From Atopsyche davidsoni (Eukaryota > Arthropoda > Insecta > Trichoptera > Hydrobiosidae), in contig JAILWY010000001.1 of the NCBI GenBank assembly GCA_022113835.1, positions 2,418,001-2,482,000 of the forward strand: 64,000 nt of DNA, in the 5' to 3' direction. Of the stretch, positions 1-12,110 are shown piece after piece. Both the position numbers and the translations under genes were made by a program. The notes under the pieces are model-generated. The model was not told the DNA's origin, made no database searches, and saw nothing but the letters and a program-made list of their open reading frames with translations. How positions within the stretch are numbered: the stretch's first letter is position 1; each line of letters opens with the position of its first letter.

Positions 1-1566
1 GAGAGTTCAAAGCACAGTAACTGGGAAACTAGGCACATCGACCGTGCATTTCCATAAAACAATTAAAAATTTTGTTCGGTTACAGAGCCACGGTAGTTGA
101 ATTGGGTTCAACGCCAGCGCGAGCTATCCAAGGCTTTGAATCTTACTTTTTTCTCGAAAGAAAAAAAAATTGTTGTTTCATGTGAGAATCGATTCCCTTA
201 AAAAAATATTTAAGCCTAATAAAACCCAATGAAAATTGTTTGCACTGTAGACTGTTATTTAAATTTAAATTTATTCAACCCTCCATGCACTCACTAAAAT
301 TAAAGCCGAGATATTATCTAAGAAAAATATTTTGATTTTTTTAATGCAAAATTTCTAATAAATATTATAAATGAAATCTAGGTAATGTTGCAAAATTCTC
401 TTACGAATACTTAAATTTATTTTTCGCAATTTACTCAAAAACACCAAATATTTTTATTAAATGAATTTTGCGATGACTGAGCCTGTCCTCGACAAGATTT
501 GTACTTTTTTGTATCAATACAAATACAAACAATATTTTTATAAAATTAAATATTATATTTGCAGATTCGCATTATAGAAAGTAAAATAGAATAAGGCGTA
601 TGTCTGATGTCGTACAAATGATTTCAAGATGTATGCTATTTGAGATTTTTCGTGCATTAAAACCTATTGATAGTTTTATGTGACCAACACCGATAATGGA
701 CGCTGGGCATGTTTTATATGCAGGCTGATGTCTTCCGACGTGCCGGGTGATAAGAATACACGAACCTGCCATGACAACCAATTGAAATCCGTAATGGAAA
801 ATAAATGACCGATAAAATTGACGGCCGATGTGTTTTCTAAAATTCTACATGGAGGGGATATTTTTATTCAATTATTTGTACTGACGCATACATTATTGAT
901 AGAAATCACCTTCGGCTTAACCGAAAAAGACATGACCCGAATTAGATTTGTTTAAATATCCTGAATAGGGATCGAACTTGCAACCGGTTTGAGATTCAAC
1001 AATCCCATTCAATTACGGACAAGACATCTTAATTAATTTAATTATAGCATTTAATTCAGGATATGCATATGCCATCTATTGCAAAGAATACATTTTATAC
1101 ATTTTATATCTTCAAAATTAGGTGTAATATCTATATTTATTTTTCTGCGTAATATAAATTTTGACGAGACGATTATCAGAGGCGTGCAACCCATATAAGC
1201 AGAAAATCAGTAAAATCCATATTTAAATATCACAAGTTTCACTAGGTGTGAATGATAAAAACCCACAACTAAAAAAATCGTCAAATTTTGATAAGATAAA
1301 ACAATTTGGATTATTTTATAGCTTTTCAATGGAAATGGAAATAGATGCTTCGACATATATGGACTGCACAAAACAGCTTTTTAAAATTGAGTGTACGTTT
1401 TGTCGTATTTCAAAAAAAGTGATATGAAAGGGGTGTTCAACCAATCAGTGCGCTTGATGTATAGTGATAATTTTCCCTTTTAACAACTCAGGCAGAACTA
1501 GCCGGCGCCAGGTCGTCTGCTGATGATGGAAGAGCGTAGTGGAGATGAAGAGTCGTGGATACTCAC
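1..1566 (-). other. Mob2 intron, downstream side (inferred)
   Basis: This is AT-rich sequence on the 3' side (minus strand) of the Mob2 exon at 1567-1727. It starts with a GTGAGT donor at 1566-1561. The next Mob2 coding exon, which should continue the MOB domain, was not found, so it lies before position 1 of the window. Around 955-1025 there is a weak tRNA B-box-like stretch on the minus strand, possibly an old SINE. Nothing else was recognised. Confidence 0.55.
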
Positions 1567-1727
1567 TGTGCGAGGCGAGCCATTCGTTATAGTCTATGCC
1601 CTCCGGGATTTCCACCATCTGGCGCATGTCCACATCCGGCAGCTTCCTCTCCAGCAGGGTCTCTTCCAAGTAGAGTTTGGGGTCGCCCTGACCACCATCG
1701 CCTTCGCGCTCCTTGCGCCGCGCCTTT
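1567..1727 (-). CDS. Mob2: Mob2 (MOB kinase activator 2) internal coding exon
   Basis: This 161-bp exon encodes 53 full codons. It begins KARRKERE, carries a YLEETLLERKLPDVDM segment and ends with IDYNEWLASH. That series is characteristic of insect Mob2: a basic lead-in, then the start of the MOB/phocein fold, where the LP..ID.NEWLAS motif opens the domain. Mob2 binds and activates NDR-family kinases (Tricornered in flies) and acts in cell morphology and neuromuscular growth. The acceptor (pyrimidine-rich, ending TTTGCAG, at 1728-1729) and the donor GTGAGT (from 1566) are both good. One base at the 5' end completes a codon, and the last base (A) starts the next, consistent with the family residue T after LASH. 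Upstream exons must therefore end with two bases of a codon. The zinc-binding part of the domain lies outside the window. Assignment is from recall of family sequence, without a search. Confidence 0.9.
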
Positions 1728-2084
1728 CTGCAAAGAGAACACAGCCAATATTAGTCACGAATGTAAGAATTAAGCCGCCTCAGACTAAGCAGCACAACCT
1801 TACTCTAGATCTAATTCCATATACGTAGCATCTCTGACACAACCGCTATTAACTTTTTTGCAGAGAAGTATGGTCGTAGACCCCTTTATATTCTATGGGG
1901 GAAAAGTACAAACCAAGACATTATTTGCATATTCAATTGCATTTGTGCTTAAAACAATAGTAACAACGCGTGTAAAAACACTAGAGATTCGCTTTTTTTT
2001 TTTCAATTAATATCACATATTATAAATACGATGCCGTTTATTTATAACAGGCAATCAAAGCGAAAATACATAAGCAATGAAAAG

Positions 2085-2360
2085 CGGATCGGAACGTACC
2101 GTCGCCGCACCAGACTGCAATTGCAAGATGCAGTCAATTGCCACAATTGGTAATTAATTATAATACCCGGTGTTTCGCGGCTTGCATAATTACGGCTAAT
2201 TGCACCTGGTAAATAGCCAACATTGTCTCGGGCGAAACGCCGGACGGTCGTGCAAATCCATCGTCCAATATTGACGCCCAGGTAATGGCTGTGCAGTTGA
2301 GAAAACACACCTGTCATGTTTGATTTGTAATTGAATGCAAACACACCTGATATACGCGAC
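2085..2360. promoter_or_regulatory. GC-richer non-coding block, candidate enhancer
   Basis: This block has noticeably higher complexity and GC content than its surroundings, lies about 400 bp upstream of the Mob2 acceptor, and has no recognisable coding content. It contains several homeodomain-type TAATTA/TAATTG cores and an E-box-like CACCTG. Function is inferred only from composition and position. Confidence 0.25.
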
Positions 2361-2830
2361 ATCTTGAATTTAATCACCTTGCAATGACATAACAGTTATT
2401 CGGTTATTCGAATTGAAATAACGATGCACGTTTACAAAAACTAGCATTACGCAGGTATATTTTTAAAATGATCTTGAAAAGGTATAATTTCATTATCAAA
2501 GGAAATTTTATGCCACATTTAACCAAAATTGATTATCATTATTACTTTTTATATAACCGTTATAGAGAAAAAGTGAACATCAACGATTAAACATTTTTTT
2601 AACGATATAATATACATTTTTTGAAATCTTCAAGACTGCTTAGCGAAACCAGCCATGTCAAAATTAAAAAAAAATATTTTTAATTAATATATTATAATAG
2701 AATTCCATCAAGTACTTTCTGTCAAAAAATTAAAATATATAGTATTTAGGATTTAATGCGAGTGACGTAGTATAGTATATATATTTTGTAAAAACAACGG
2801 ATTGCTGCCACTTGGTTCAAATAAATATAT

Positions 2831-2974
2831 TTTTTTAAATTATTTTAATAAATAATCTGTATTAAAAGTATTTTATTGTGTAGTATTTTATTTTATTTAG
2901 TTTTATTTAGTAGTTAGTATTTTATTATATGTATTAACTTTTAATACAGATTATTTATAATAAATTTAAAAAAA
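2831..2974. repeat. AT-rich foldback element (MITE-like)
   Basis: The left arm (2831-2869) and right arm (2937-2974) are inverted copies. They share the core AAATAATCTGTATTAAAAGT and run outward into T-rich/A-rich ends, giving arms of about 38 bp around a 67-bp A/T-repetitive spacer. The structure looks like a small MITE. No target duplication could be assigned because the flanks are simple sequence. Confidence 0.6.
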
Positions 2975-4448
2975 AAAACACCGAACACATACCAGTTATT
3001 GCATATTTTTCCTATTTAAACAACTAAGAAGAAAAGTTCATGAATGTGAACAAAAATAAAAAAAAGAAAGTGCGTTTGAAAGTTTTTGTGCGTGGATTTT
3101 TTATATTAAACGACTAAAAAAATTTAAAAAAACTTACTTTTATGATATTAATTGCGTTCTCAAAATAAGACGGATTATTCAAATATAAGCGATGTATGGT
3201 GCAATTTTTTGTTATACTTTTTTTTTAAGTAAATAAATCTCAAAGGTAAGCACATTACGTATTCAAGAAAAATTACCATAACGTATCACGCAATGAAAAA
3301 TACAAACATAACCGTAAAAAAAAAAGTTCTTTGAGTTCTGAAAGTCGCTTAAAATACTCTACAGACTAAACTCTTCGAAATAACTGGCAAAGAGAAAATG
3401 TACGCAAACAATGGCCTAGTCTAGACGACGAAATACTTGCATAGATAATTTTAGCAAAGTTGTTTATTTTCATTAATACTAAAACATTTCACAATAATTA
3501 TGAATATATCAGCACATTTATCACAACAAATGTTATTTTAAAATCGCATAAACAAACGTCCATACTCAAATAACCCAGTTATTTAAAACTTTCCACGCAT
3601 AATTTTTTTTGTAAAAAAAATAAATTCCTAAATGCCGTATTTATTGTATTGATTATATTTGATTTATTATTTAGGTTATTAAAAAAAAAATTGAAATCCC
3701 AAACTATAATTGGTGGTAAAATAATCGAAATAAAACAACAAATACTTTTAGAGCAAGTTTCGTAACTCAACACGAATCAATCGATTATTTCGAGAAAACT
3801 GAAAAAAATGTTCCATTACTGCATATTACTCTTCTTGAACACGTACATTTTGTAACGCGTCTTTGGTGTGAGAAGATAAATTATGAGTCACCCGATCAAT
3901 TTAATTTGATCAAAGACTTTTAAAGAATTTGATTTAAGACTGATCGATTGCCAATGTCAGTTCTATTAAAAAACAATGAAAAAAATATGAGCACTAATTC
4001 GTCTTCTGCTTCATCTTTCGTCATTTTGTATCAAATCTTTAAAATGAGACGAGAAGTTTGCTCATTCAGGTCAAAGATATGCAAAATGGCTATAAAGACG
4101 GCGTGGGGTGTTTTTTTGGCGAGCTGGATTATCCGTTTTAGGATTGACAAAAGTTATTGAGAAAAAACAATATTGTATAATGGATAACGTGAATTTAAAT
4201 ACATACAGCAAATATGGCAAGTGAAGATGAAACTGATACAAAAAAATAGGACGGCGTCGCTTGTGAAAGCGACTGCCCCAAAATACAAATAAACAGAGAA
4301 GCCTGGAAGAAACGGCTCAACTGATCCGACCAACATATTGCAACAACAAATCGCCAGTATATATTTTTTTCCGCCGTTTTATATATTACAATTTCGGTTT
4401 ATACAACATACAGAGAATGCCAGGTTTAATAAGCTAGCGTTAGTGAGC

Positions 4449-5144
4449 TCCCCGCTCTTCTCATTCTGTTGATTGTGAATGGCTGGCATTCTGTATCCTG
4501 AGCGTGTGTAAAAGGATCGGTAATGGAGTACTGAAAGTACTTTGTCATGGTGAGGGGATTCCTGCTTTTGTTTCTGTAGCTTGTTCTAGAACAGTGCTTC
4601 TCAAAGTGGTCCCTAAGGACCCCAGGGGGTCCTTAGAAAATTAAAATCGATTTGGGGGTCCCTGAACAACGTCAGGGGGTCCGCGCAAGGTTTAATATAA
4701 AATAAAAAAATTGTGACACATTTTTGAATACATTATTAGCGATTTTTACGTCCTAAGTAAAATATAAATATAGACAGGTGCATAAAATACAAGTAATAAC
4801 GGGCATCGCGGTGAGTCAGGTAGGTTAATAGAGTCGATACTTGCACCAACTAGTCTATAATATGAATTTATGTAGTTTTTCACCCAGGGGCCGTAGGCAA
4901 GTTTTGACTATGAAAGGGGGTCCGTGGGCCAAAGGAGTTTGAGAGCCACTGTTCTAGAAGAAGTATCAGATATAAACGCAAGAGCTTTGTAAGGAAAGGA
5001 TTATATAAAAATGCATAATTGGGCAGCAGCAATACGCAGACTTTTCCTTCCAATATAAAACTGCGGTGTGGAAAGGGGTGCACTATTTTTTCCATGGAAA
5101 ACTAGGAACACTGGCTCAGCATGAGTATGTATATATATGCTCAG
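4449..5144 (+). repeat. Repeat family A, copy 1 (interrupted by a hAT MITE)
   Basis: This is the longest copy of an interspersed repeat found five times in the window. Landmarks in order are CCCCGCTCTTCTCATTCTGT, ATTCTGTATCCTGAG, GTTTCTGTAGCTTG, GTATCAGATATAAACGC, AAAGGATTATATAA, CAGACTTTTCCTTCCAATA and ACTGGCTCAGCATGAGTAT. A 360-bp hAT element sits at 4592-4951, so the original copy was about 330 bp. The same landmarks occur at 36121-36408 and, inverted, at 48728-49066. The class is unknown: no tRNA-like head, coding frame or clear terminal repeats were seen. Confidence 0.75.
4592..4951 (+). mobile_element. Non-autonomous hAT element (360 bp) with 8-bp target duplication
   Basis: The termini are inverted: the left end CAGTGCTTCTCAAA matches the complement of the right end TTTGAGAGCCACTG. 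Both sides are flanked by the same 8 bp, TTCTAGAA (4584-4591 and 4952-4959), which fits the hAT target pattern nTnnnnAn. There is no transposase frame, so it was mobilised in trans. The interior repeats GGGGGTCC-like motifs. It interrupts a copy of repeat family A and so is younger than that copy. Confidence 0.92.
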
Positions 5145-5224
5145 TGGGATAGTCGCCTGAGCATATATATCTGAGGAGAGGCACTCGACGATGAAGATGA
5201 TGAGGAGGAGCGGCGGAGCCTTAC

Positions 5225-5361
5225 ATGGGGCAGAAGAGCGAGTAGAGCGTGAGGTGCGCCGCCCTTGCCAGCGTGCCCACCGCGCCGCCCACCTTCCTGC
5301 TGAGGAGCCCCAGGGCGGGGGCGGGGCCGCCTAGGCGAGCGCCATGCTCCAGCGTGGACAT
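5225..5361 (-). CDS. Candidate alternative first coding exon of Mob2
   Basis: Minus-strand ATG at 5361 opens a 45-codon frame beginning MSTLEHGARLGGPAPALGLL and ending LTLYSLFCP. Two further bases (AT) precede a strong GTAAGG donor at 5224. An in-frame stop lies two codons before the ATG. The two left-over bases are exactly what the Mob2 exon at 1567-1727 needs; joining gives ATA (Ile) and then KARRKER. The peptide is small, hydrophobic and slightly basic, which could suit membrane association (inference). It lies in a GC-rich island (5180-5400) with GC-rich sequence further 5'. A longer overlapping frame in the same region is very Arg/Pro/Ser-biased and was not preferred. The link to Mob2 rests on strand, phase and proximity and needs transcript evidence. 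Confidence 0.5.
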
Positions 5362-5534
5362 GCGCCGCTACATCGACACGACACACAGAGCCGGTCCATG
5401 CACTACATCCGCACCAATACTTTCACTTTGATCTATTTATTATATATATCGAGTCAAATAAAATTATTTTTAAAACACTTTCGATGTAAACACAACTAAA
5501 AATACGAACACATAAATATAGAGTTTAAAAAACA

Positions 5535-5640
5535 CCAATGGCGTGCAGTGTATGCAATATATTTACAGAGAACATGACACAATATAACCTCTATAAATAT
5601 ACAGCTTTTGATAAATTGCACCCAGTCACCGCACGCCACT
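5535..5640. repeat. Small foldback with CARTGGCGTGCRGTG ends (MITE-like)
   Basis: The left end CAATGGCGTGCAGTG and the complement of the right end, CAGTGGCGTGCGGTG, form near-perfect inverted ends about 106 bp apart. Single ends of the same type occur near 30632 (GCACGCCACTG) and 43615 (CAGTGGCGTGCAGT), so this is a dispersed family. The ends resemble hAT termini, but the flanking 8 bp do not match. Confidence 0.5.
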
Positions 5641-5739
5641 GTTATATACACGGAGCAGCAACGTAGACACTCGGGAATCATTGAACTTTTAAAGTAATTA
5701 TTTTTTTATTTTAGATCTAATAGCTCTGTTTCGAGCAGA

Positions 5740-5910
5740 TGATTCCATTCGCGAGGCTGAGAAGTGTTTTCGGGTTCCACGCCGGCCGAGCACTGCGCGG
5801 AGCACCGCGTTCACGCAACATTTACTCTGCGCGATCCGCGGACCGTGCAAATCGGGGGTCGACGAATCCCCGGCCCCAAGGACCGCGCGCCTCGGGCAGC
5901 CTCGGAATAT
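5740..5910 (-). promoter_or_regulatory. CpG-rich block, possible promoter/5' UTR of the alternative Mob2 exon
   Basis: This is a CpG-dense stretch in AT-rich surroundings, about 0.4-0.55 kb 5' of the candidate first exon at 5225-5361. It contains GCGCG, CGGGG and CCGCGG runs and no convincing TATA box. Open frames exist on both strands but are composition-driven. The promoter role is an inference from location. Confidence 0.25.
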
Positions 5911-7050
5911 CGGAAATGTCACAGAAAAACCTCACGAATTTCAATGCTTCATAAATAATAAATGAAGCAACAGATGTTATTCAATAGTAAATAGGTTGGA
6001 CCGTGGCTGAAGTTTGTTCAGGTTTATTGAGACCGGTCTATATAAACAGGTAGCTGTGTGGGGATTGAACAATACAAATTCAAATTCAAAAAAATATAGG
6101 TCTGTTTAGATAATTAAAATTATGATGATTTTGGTGTATGGTTATACAAGTAACACAATTCTTATGATATTTTAAGTAAACTAAGACGTATACTTTTGCG
6201 TTAAATGTTAAAATCACATTGGAAGATGCCATGACAGAGTAAATTTCTTCATTAATATCCTGTGCGTATATAACGATGTACTAAATAAATAATCATTGTA
6301 AATTTTAAAATATAATGTTGCTGATCACGTTCAAAGATTATTGGCACGTAATTGTAATGCACGTATTGGCAATGTTAGCACTGATCAACATCAACGAGCG
6401 TCAGCCAAAATATCGTATAAAATAATCAATATGTAAATACAGCTTGAAAATGCTAATAAAACGAGAAATATCTGTCACTATTTTCAGAAAGTCACTTGAT
6501 TTTAGTTGCAATTAAAACGCGATCTATTAGTTTAGGAATCAAACCGGAATAAATTGAATTGGCAGCATCAGAAACTGAGCCAAAGAGTAATAATATACGC
6601 TTGATATTGATACAATCACTGGGTTTATCAATGCACTGATTCACTTCACTAGTAAAAATAAAATCAAATAACTCGTAAAGACAATACAAATATCAATATA
6701 TTTAAGCTCAGATACAACGACGAACTAATAGTTTATTTTGGCGTGGTAACAAAAATCACTCTCCGGTGTGAAGTGCGCGGCGCACTGACCGCAGCGATCA
6801 GCTGTCATCTGATAAGCGGCGCGGAGTTGGCAACACTGGAGTCTTGTTGTTTTTTTTATATCATAATTGGCAACACAATGTCTTCCATTAGCTTAAATTG
6901 ATGATAGTCTATTGATATTGAGCGATTCTCAGAAAACGGCGTCCCTCGCGTCGCCAAGTTTGCAATTTTATTGAATAACGTGTTGTTTTTATTCATCAAC
7001 AAGAAATGATAATAATATTTTATATAAGATCTTTCCACGTGTTAATTTTT

Positions 7051-7124
7051 ATTGGTGACCGGTTTCGCCGACTTTTCGCGTTGGTATTATCAAACTGAGT
7101 GAATAAATCAAAAATATTAAAACG
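7051..7124 (-). repeat. Repeat family B, copy 1 (GGTGACCGGTTTC motif)
   Basis: It shares ATTGGTGACCGGTTTC, CGTTGGTATT and TCAAAC in order with 60711-60783, about 75% by eye over 75 bp. On the minus strand the shared segment ends GAAACCGGTCACCAAT, which looks like the 3' end of a retroposon, though no body was identified. Confidence 0.5.
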
Positions 7125-7904
7125 TAATTCCACCAAATACTATATGTCGATAATAATGTTGCGAAAACGGCACGACAATGGTGTGGGAAAAAAAAAACAT
7201 AGCTAGATATTATGCGCAGTTGTATAGTCGCGTATAATATTGAATAAGAAAAAATATCGAATAAACACGTTTGAGGCGACATTTTCGTGTTATTGTTTTT
7301 TTTTTTTGCCAGCGATGTGCTGAAGTGCTGGCAAAAAATATCAGAGTGAATTAAAATACAAGGCAACCCACGACACTAGAGCCTTGAAGATAATAGACAA
7401 CTATCAAAGTAAAACATAAAAAAATATGTTACAATTGATTTCTAATAACAAACTGTTAACAAAATATGAATCAAACATTTAAATACATCATACGGGTTAA
7501 ATATAACAAATTCAATAACCATTCTGATATAACAATAAAATATTGAATGTATGTTATAACACACTATATTGTTTTATCAAAAATAATTAATAAGCGATAT
7601 TGTATTATATTTATGGTTTGATAATCGTCATTAACTTAAATATGTCTTTCGAAATTTTGGAGTAAATAATATAAATAATAAAAGTAAATAGTAAATCCAA
7701 TTTTTGTTTGCTCCGGTAATAGAATCAGCTGTTCTTTTCAGAAGGACCACTGTCCATTTATGCAAAGCTTTATTGTATTGTTCAGGGACAGCTGTTTTAT
7801 TTTTTTTTTATTGACAGATGTATTTTTAGGTCAGCCCTGACAAACGACACAATGAGTCAACAATGAAAATCTCATCAATAATATGTTCGCAGGTCTCGCC
7901 CCTT

Positions 7905-8012
7905 AATTGAGGGTCAACTGTCACCCGGCGAGCTCTCGCGCTGTCAATAACGCGGCCAAATGCTACACGTGTGCTCGGTCGCCTTAGCCGAAACGAGCGG
8001 CGAGCATGTTGA
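7905..8012. promoter_or_regulatory. GC-richer non-coding block
   Basis: A short CpG-containing, repeat-free segment (CGGCGAGCTCTCGCGCTG, ACACGTGTGC with a CACGTG E-box) stands out sharply from AT-rich sequence on both sides. No coding content was seen. It is a candidate regulatory element on composition alone. Confidence 0.22.
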
Positions 8013-8479
8013 CAAAACTAATGAGTCAACAATTGCAACTAATAACTAACTAATATATAAGTAAACGATCAGAATGTGAAAAATATAATAAAGTAAAATA
8101 TGATGTTATATTAAAAGAAAACTGAATATTTTTTTCAGTATTTTTTTAATATTCTCTACAAAGAAAAGCTTGTTTCAAAATTATGTTAAAATTGTTCACC
8201 ATTTTTATGATGACCTACAACATATTGTGCACACAAAAAATCAGTAAAAGGCCATAATAACATTCAAATCAATAATAATTTTTAAAACAATTTTTCCCAT
8301 TGTCAACATAAAAGACTACAAAACATTGTCAAATAATAGGCGAATGGAATTATTACTGACACAAAGTGGACAGAATATGCACGGAAGGCACGGAGATAAA
8401 ATAATAGTTACAGCATTATTGACAGTTATCGACAGATAACAAAATCTATTCCGAATATCGACTACTGGTGTTCTGTGAC

Positions 8480-8800
8480 CAGCGCTTCTCAAACCGTTTA
8501 TTAAACTCGCCGCTTCGGAACAGCGACGCCTCGATTGCATTAAACCACTTTTAATTGCCAATTTACTTGCGTGTATTTTCATCTTATCTTTAAATAAAAT
8601 ATTACCAAATAAATGTTCGAATGCACATTATATGAGAATAAAACAATTCCCTTTGAATAATTAAATGTTTAGTTTTTGGTTTCAATGTTATGAGTAAAAC
8701 AATTTTTTTTTTAAATTGATTTAATTATCATTAGTGTTTTTTCGATACTCTGAAGGTTTTTTATAAAGGGTTTTCAATGGGAAAAGTTTGAGAGCCACTG
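8480..8800. mobile_element. Probable degenerate hAT-like element
   Basis: The left end CAGCGCTTCTCAAA and right end TTTGAGAGCCACTG are inverted and match the ends of the hAT element at 4592-4951. The flanking 8-bp words differ, and the interior is unrelated to the first copy. It may be an old element or two unrelated ends. Confidence 0.4.
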
Positions 8801-9665
8801 TGGGATAGTTAACGACACGGTGATTTGTTATTGAGTATTGACCAGCCCGCGGCGGGCAGCTGCGCCGGTCACGACGCGCGCTGCAGCAGCAACGGAACCA
8901 GGCCACAGGAACAGGAAGTCTCTCGGCACTGTGTTGCCATACTGATCGTGGGCCAGTATCATTTATCATTAGATCATTTATCCCACCGCAAACCGAGCGG
9001 AAGACATCCCAACTCAGAAAATCTGAGAACAAAGAGTCTTAAACCGCACTACTCTTTAAAAGGTCGCGAGAAGGCAGGCCAGCAGGCGGTTGAAAGCGTT
9101 TGGAGGTCATTGCGACTGTGTCCGGTTTGGTTTGTCTTCATTATAATATAATCACAATTTTAAGGGTTTGGAGTCAAATTATACGATCCCAAAGCCGCGT
9201 GGTCTACAAACAAGCGTGCAAAATACAATTGTCTAAGCTTATTAATCCACGTTGTAATGATAATCATGCACTATCAATAGTTTATTCACATAGCTGTACT
9301 TCTTCTAGTGCTGACTAGTAATGGTTTTGAAGATATGAAGCTGAAACGTTATTCTACTTAAAATATTTAAATAATAAAAAAAACGTTTTATCAGCCCCAA
9401 AAACGCCTAAAAAAATTATTGTTAATTGAACCGGTCCGTCGAGATATATTTAAATTTCAACAATTAACCGACCTTTGTTGGTCTTCTTTCGTATTGAAAA
9501 AATAGCCTCGAATTAAAAAATACACAAGTGGCCTTATCGAAAGTAGGCACACAGTGAATATGTGTTACCAACATAAAAGTAATCACAGGGCAATTTGATT
9601 TGTTGTGATTTTTTCACAAAGACTACGTTATTTGTATTTTCTCGCATGCCCAAGATACTCGATTT

Positions 9666-9666
9666 G

Positions 9667-9697
<31 letters not shown>
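9666..9697. repeat. (TAA)n microsatellite
   Basis: About ten uninterrupted TAA units. Confidence 0.95.
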
Positions 9698-9700
<3 letters not shown>

Positions 9701-10880
9701 CAGACGCAAGGATGAGTCACTTTTAAATATCATACTCGTTCTCCGTGGGCAGAGCTCGAGTTGCGTGATCTCTTCGGGATTGCAAAACTGGAATATAGTT
9801 TTAGAAAAAAAAAAACATAGTAATGTTGCCCGGTTACGTTTAATTTGATTTGTTTGTTGCGTAATGGTTTCGTTATTAATCGTTTGTATTAAGATAGGCT
9901 ATGCTAAATTGTGCAATCGCCGCTGGCGCAATCTGTACCACAAATCAAAATCTCAAACTGTACAAAAGCGGATTATTTTAATTACTTGCAAGTTGGTAAG
10001 CACATCGTACTTTTTTTTTTTAAAACTTGTATGATTATATGGCTTAAAAGTAGTAAGTATTTAATCTAGCATAAAAAGCTCATGGTGGTGTGTATATCCG
10101 CTATACAATTACATACCGTTCGACAAACCGCTTCGTAATTGAACAAAACATAAATTTAAGATAGCGGTTTGGAAAAAAACACTTTGCAAATTATGATGAT
10201 TTGTTGGAAATAAAGAGTAAGTTTTTATTCAATGCCTGGTTTATCTAGTGACCGTAGTTAACGACAGTTTATTCGTTTCTAAATATTGTGATTAAAATAT
10301 ATAATGTAGTTTAAAATGTTCTTGTCAATAAAGATAAATTGACCTAGTATAAGTCATATTAAAAATGTTATTATCTAATTTAGATGCAATTCCATGGGCA
10401 CGAATTCCACCTGTAGTACATTGAATATTAAATATATTTCTTTCTGATGTTTTAAACAACACAAGTTTTTTCAATATGCGATTTGAAAAGCGACTAAAAA
10501 GCGTCAAAAATATCATTAATGTAAAAATACTGTCAATTCATCGAGCAACAAAAATACGCATTTTTTTCTGCCAAGGTTGTATCAATAAATGCCTATTAGC
10601 CCCCAAAATATATAAATATTAATATTTTTGCCTTGCGACTGGGCAATAACATTAATTCAGACTATGCTTCGACGCCCAATATGGACGCGATTCGTCTTCC
10701 TACGAATTAATTGATGAAAAATAGAAAATAGAGATAGAATAGGCACGGTTCGCGTACTTATAACTTGCTGACAAAATGGCTGTCTTTTGACAACAAATAC
10801 ACAAACACTGCCATGATTTTATGACAAATACACCAGCCGTTATAAAATTAATTTTATGTTTATTCCATAGCCGAGAGACG

Positions 10881-10915
10881 TTTATTGTTATTTATCAAAG
10901 ATAAATAACAATAAA
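10881..10915. repeat. Perfect 16-bp hairpin
   Basis: The arms TTTATTGTTATTTATC and GATAAATAACAATAAA are perfect inverted copies separated by AAA. Confidence 0.85.
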
Positions 10916-11375
10916 CAATAATTCACAAGAATAGAATATTAAAGAATAAGAGGCAGTTGAAGGCAATTGAAGGCATTTAAAGGCTATTGCAGTTGTGTCT
11001 GACTTCATACGTTGCCGTTATGCCTTATTGTTTACAAATTATTTATATAAATCAGACGTCGGAAAAGTTTTGAAACCAGGAAATTTATATATATACAATT
11101 ATATTTATATATATTTTTCTCGCTGATAGATGTCGTTTTAAAAGGTAAAGGCAAATAACTAATTTGAAAGTGATCAATTCAACAAGCGGGCACGCGATTA
11201 GAGCAATGGGGACCATTGCCGGCAGCCCACTTTACATATGAGCATTTTGGCAAATCCGTGGCGGAGACGACAACTGGCACAAAAGTGAAAACCGCGGCCC
11301 CCGCCCGCGCCCCCGCGCCCCTCCGGAGACCAGTTTTGGTTTTTTGTGAGGCTGCTCCGGCCCAAGGTCAGCCTG

Positions 11376-11424
11376 CGGGGAGGGGGGGAGGGGGGAGGGG
11401 GAGGAGGCGGGGGAGGGGGAGGGT
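11376..11424 (+). repeat. G-rich purine tract with G-quadruplex potential
   Basis: About 49 bases are almost entirely G and A, with many runs of four or more G separated by single A, on the + strand. The tract is within a GC-rich island (11270-11500) whose long open frames on both strands are an effect of composition. It could form a G-quadruplex or triplex. Confidence 0.8.
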
Positions 11425-11666
11425 GACCCGCTTGCGGAGTGACCCACTGAGCTGCAGCGGACGGAGACAAAGGCCCTCCCTGCCCAGGATTGATCAAGGG
11501 AGATCCACCACATCGCCAATATACCGCATATTGATTTATATTTGATTGATACCCGGCGCGTGCTACTACGCTAAATAAAAAAATTAAATACTTTTTTTTT
11601 ATTTTAAAAAAAATTTAAAAAAAAAAAGGAAATTTTGTTTATTTATTAACTTTTTTATCTTAATGC

Positions 11667-12110
11667 TAGCGGATAAACAATAAAGTGAGTTTTTTCGGTA
11701 ACATAAAGATTTTTCGCAAGCAGGATTTGTACGTTGATGTGATGAAAAGATCTGGTCGCAAATGAATGACAGTTCTGTGTTTTGTTTGTGCAGTCTGCAT
11801 TATACAACTGCAACGTCATACTAATCTTAACAAACATTAAGATCAGTGTTTTTTTTGTTGGCAGCCTGCATATACGCGAAAATGTTACTGATACTTTTTT
11901 GAAAAGTATGCGCTACCGCAAAATGTTGAAACTTTTGTATGGGAAATGTCGAAATTTGATTATTAATTGTTTAATTTAAGTGGCCTTAAACCACCTCAGT
12001 ATTATTGGCTTTCAAATGAAACCGGTTTGGGGCACATCGGTTCGATGGTTTTAAAGCTTAGCGCAGCCAGATCCACGCTGGTTTTTGAGTTTGTGTTTTA
12101 TATATATAGA
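11667..12110 (-). mobile_element. Helitron-like element, 5' end on the minus strand
   Basis: Read on the minus strand, it starts TCTATATATATAAAACACAA directly after an A, the A|TC arrangement expected for Helitrons. Motifs AAACCATCGAACCGATGTGC, TTTCATTTGAAAGCCAATAA and TTTCGACATTT follow, all shared in order with 42375-42560. It has no coding capacity and is a non-autonomous or truncated copy. The 3' end is tentatively the CTAG near 11667, but no hairpin was confirmed there. Confidence 0.55.

Noticed and set aside
5141..5386. 81-codon minus frame overlapping the candidate Mob2 first exon
   Set aside because: Composition is extremely Arg/Pro/Ser-biased with a poly-Ser tail from a GAT/GAG repeat; the alternative frame has an ATG, an upstream stop and a phase-matched donor.
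11198..11545. Overlapping frames of 95-109 codons on both strands
   Set aside because: Produced by the G-rich/C-rich tract; low-complexity Pro/Arg/Gly sequence with no family motif or splice support.
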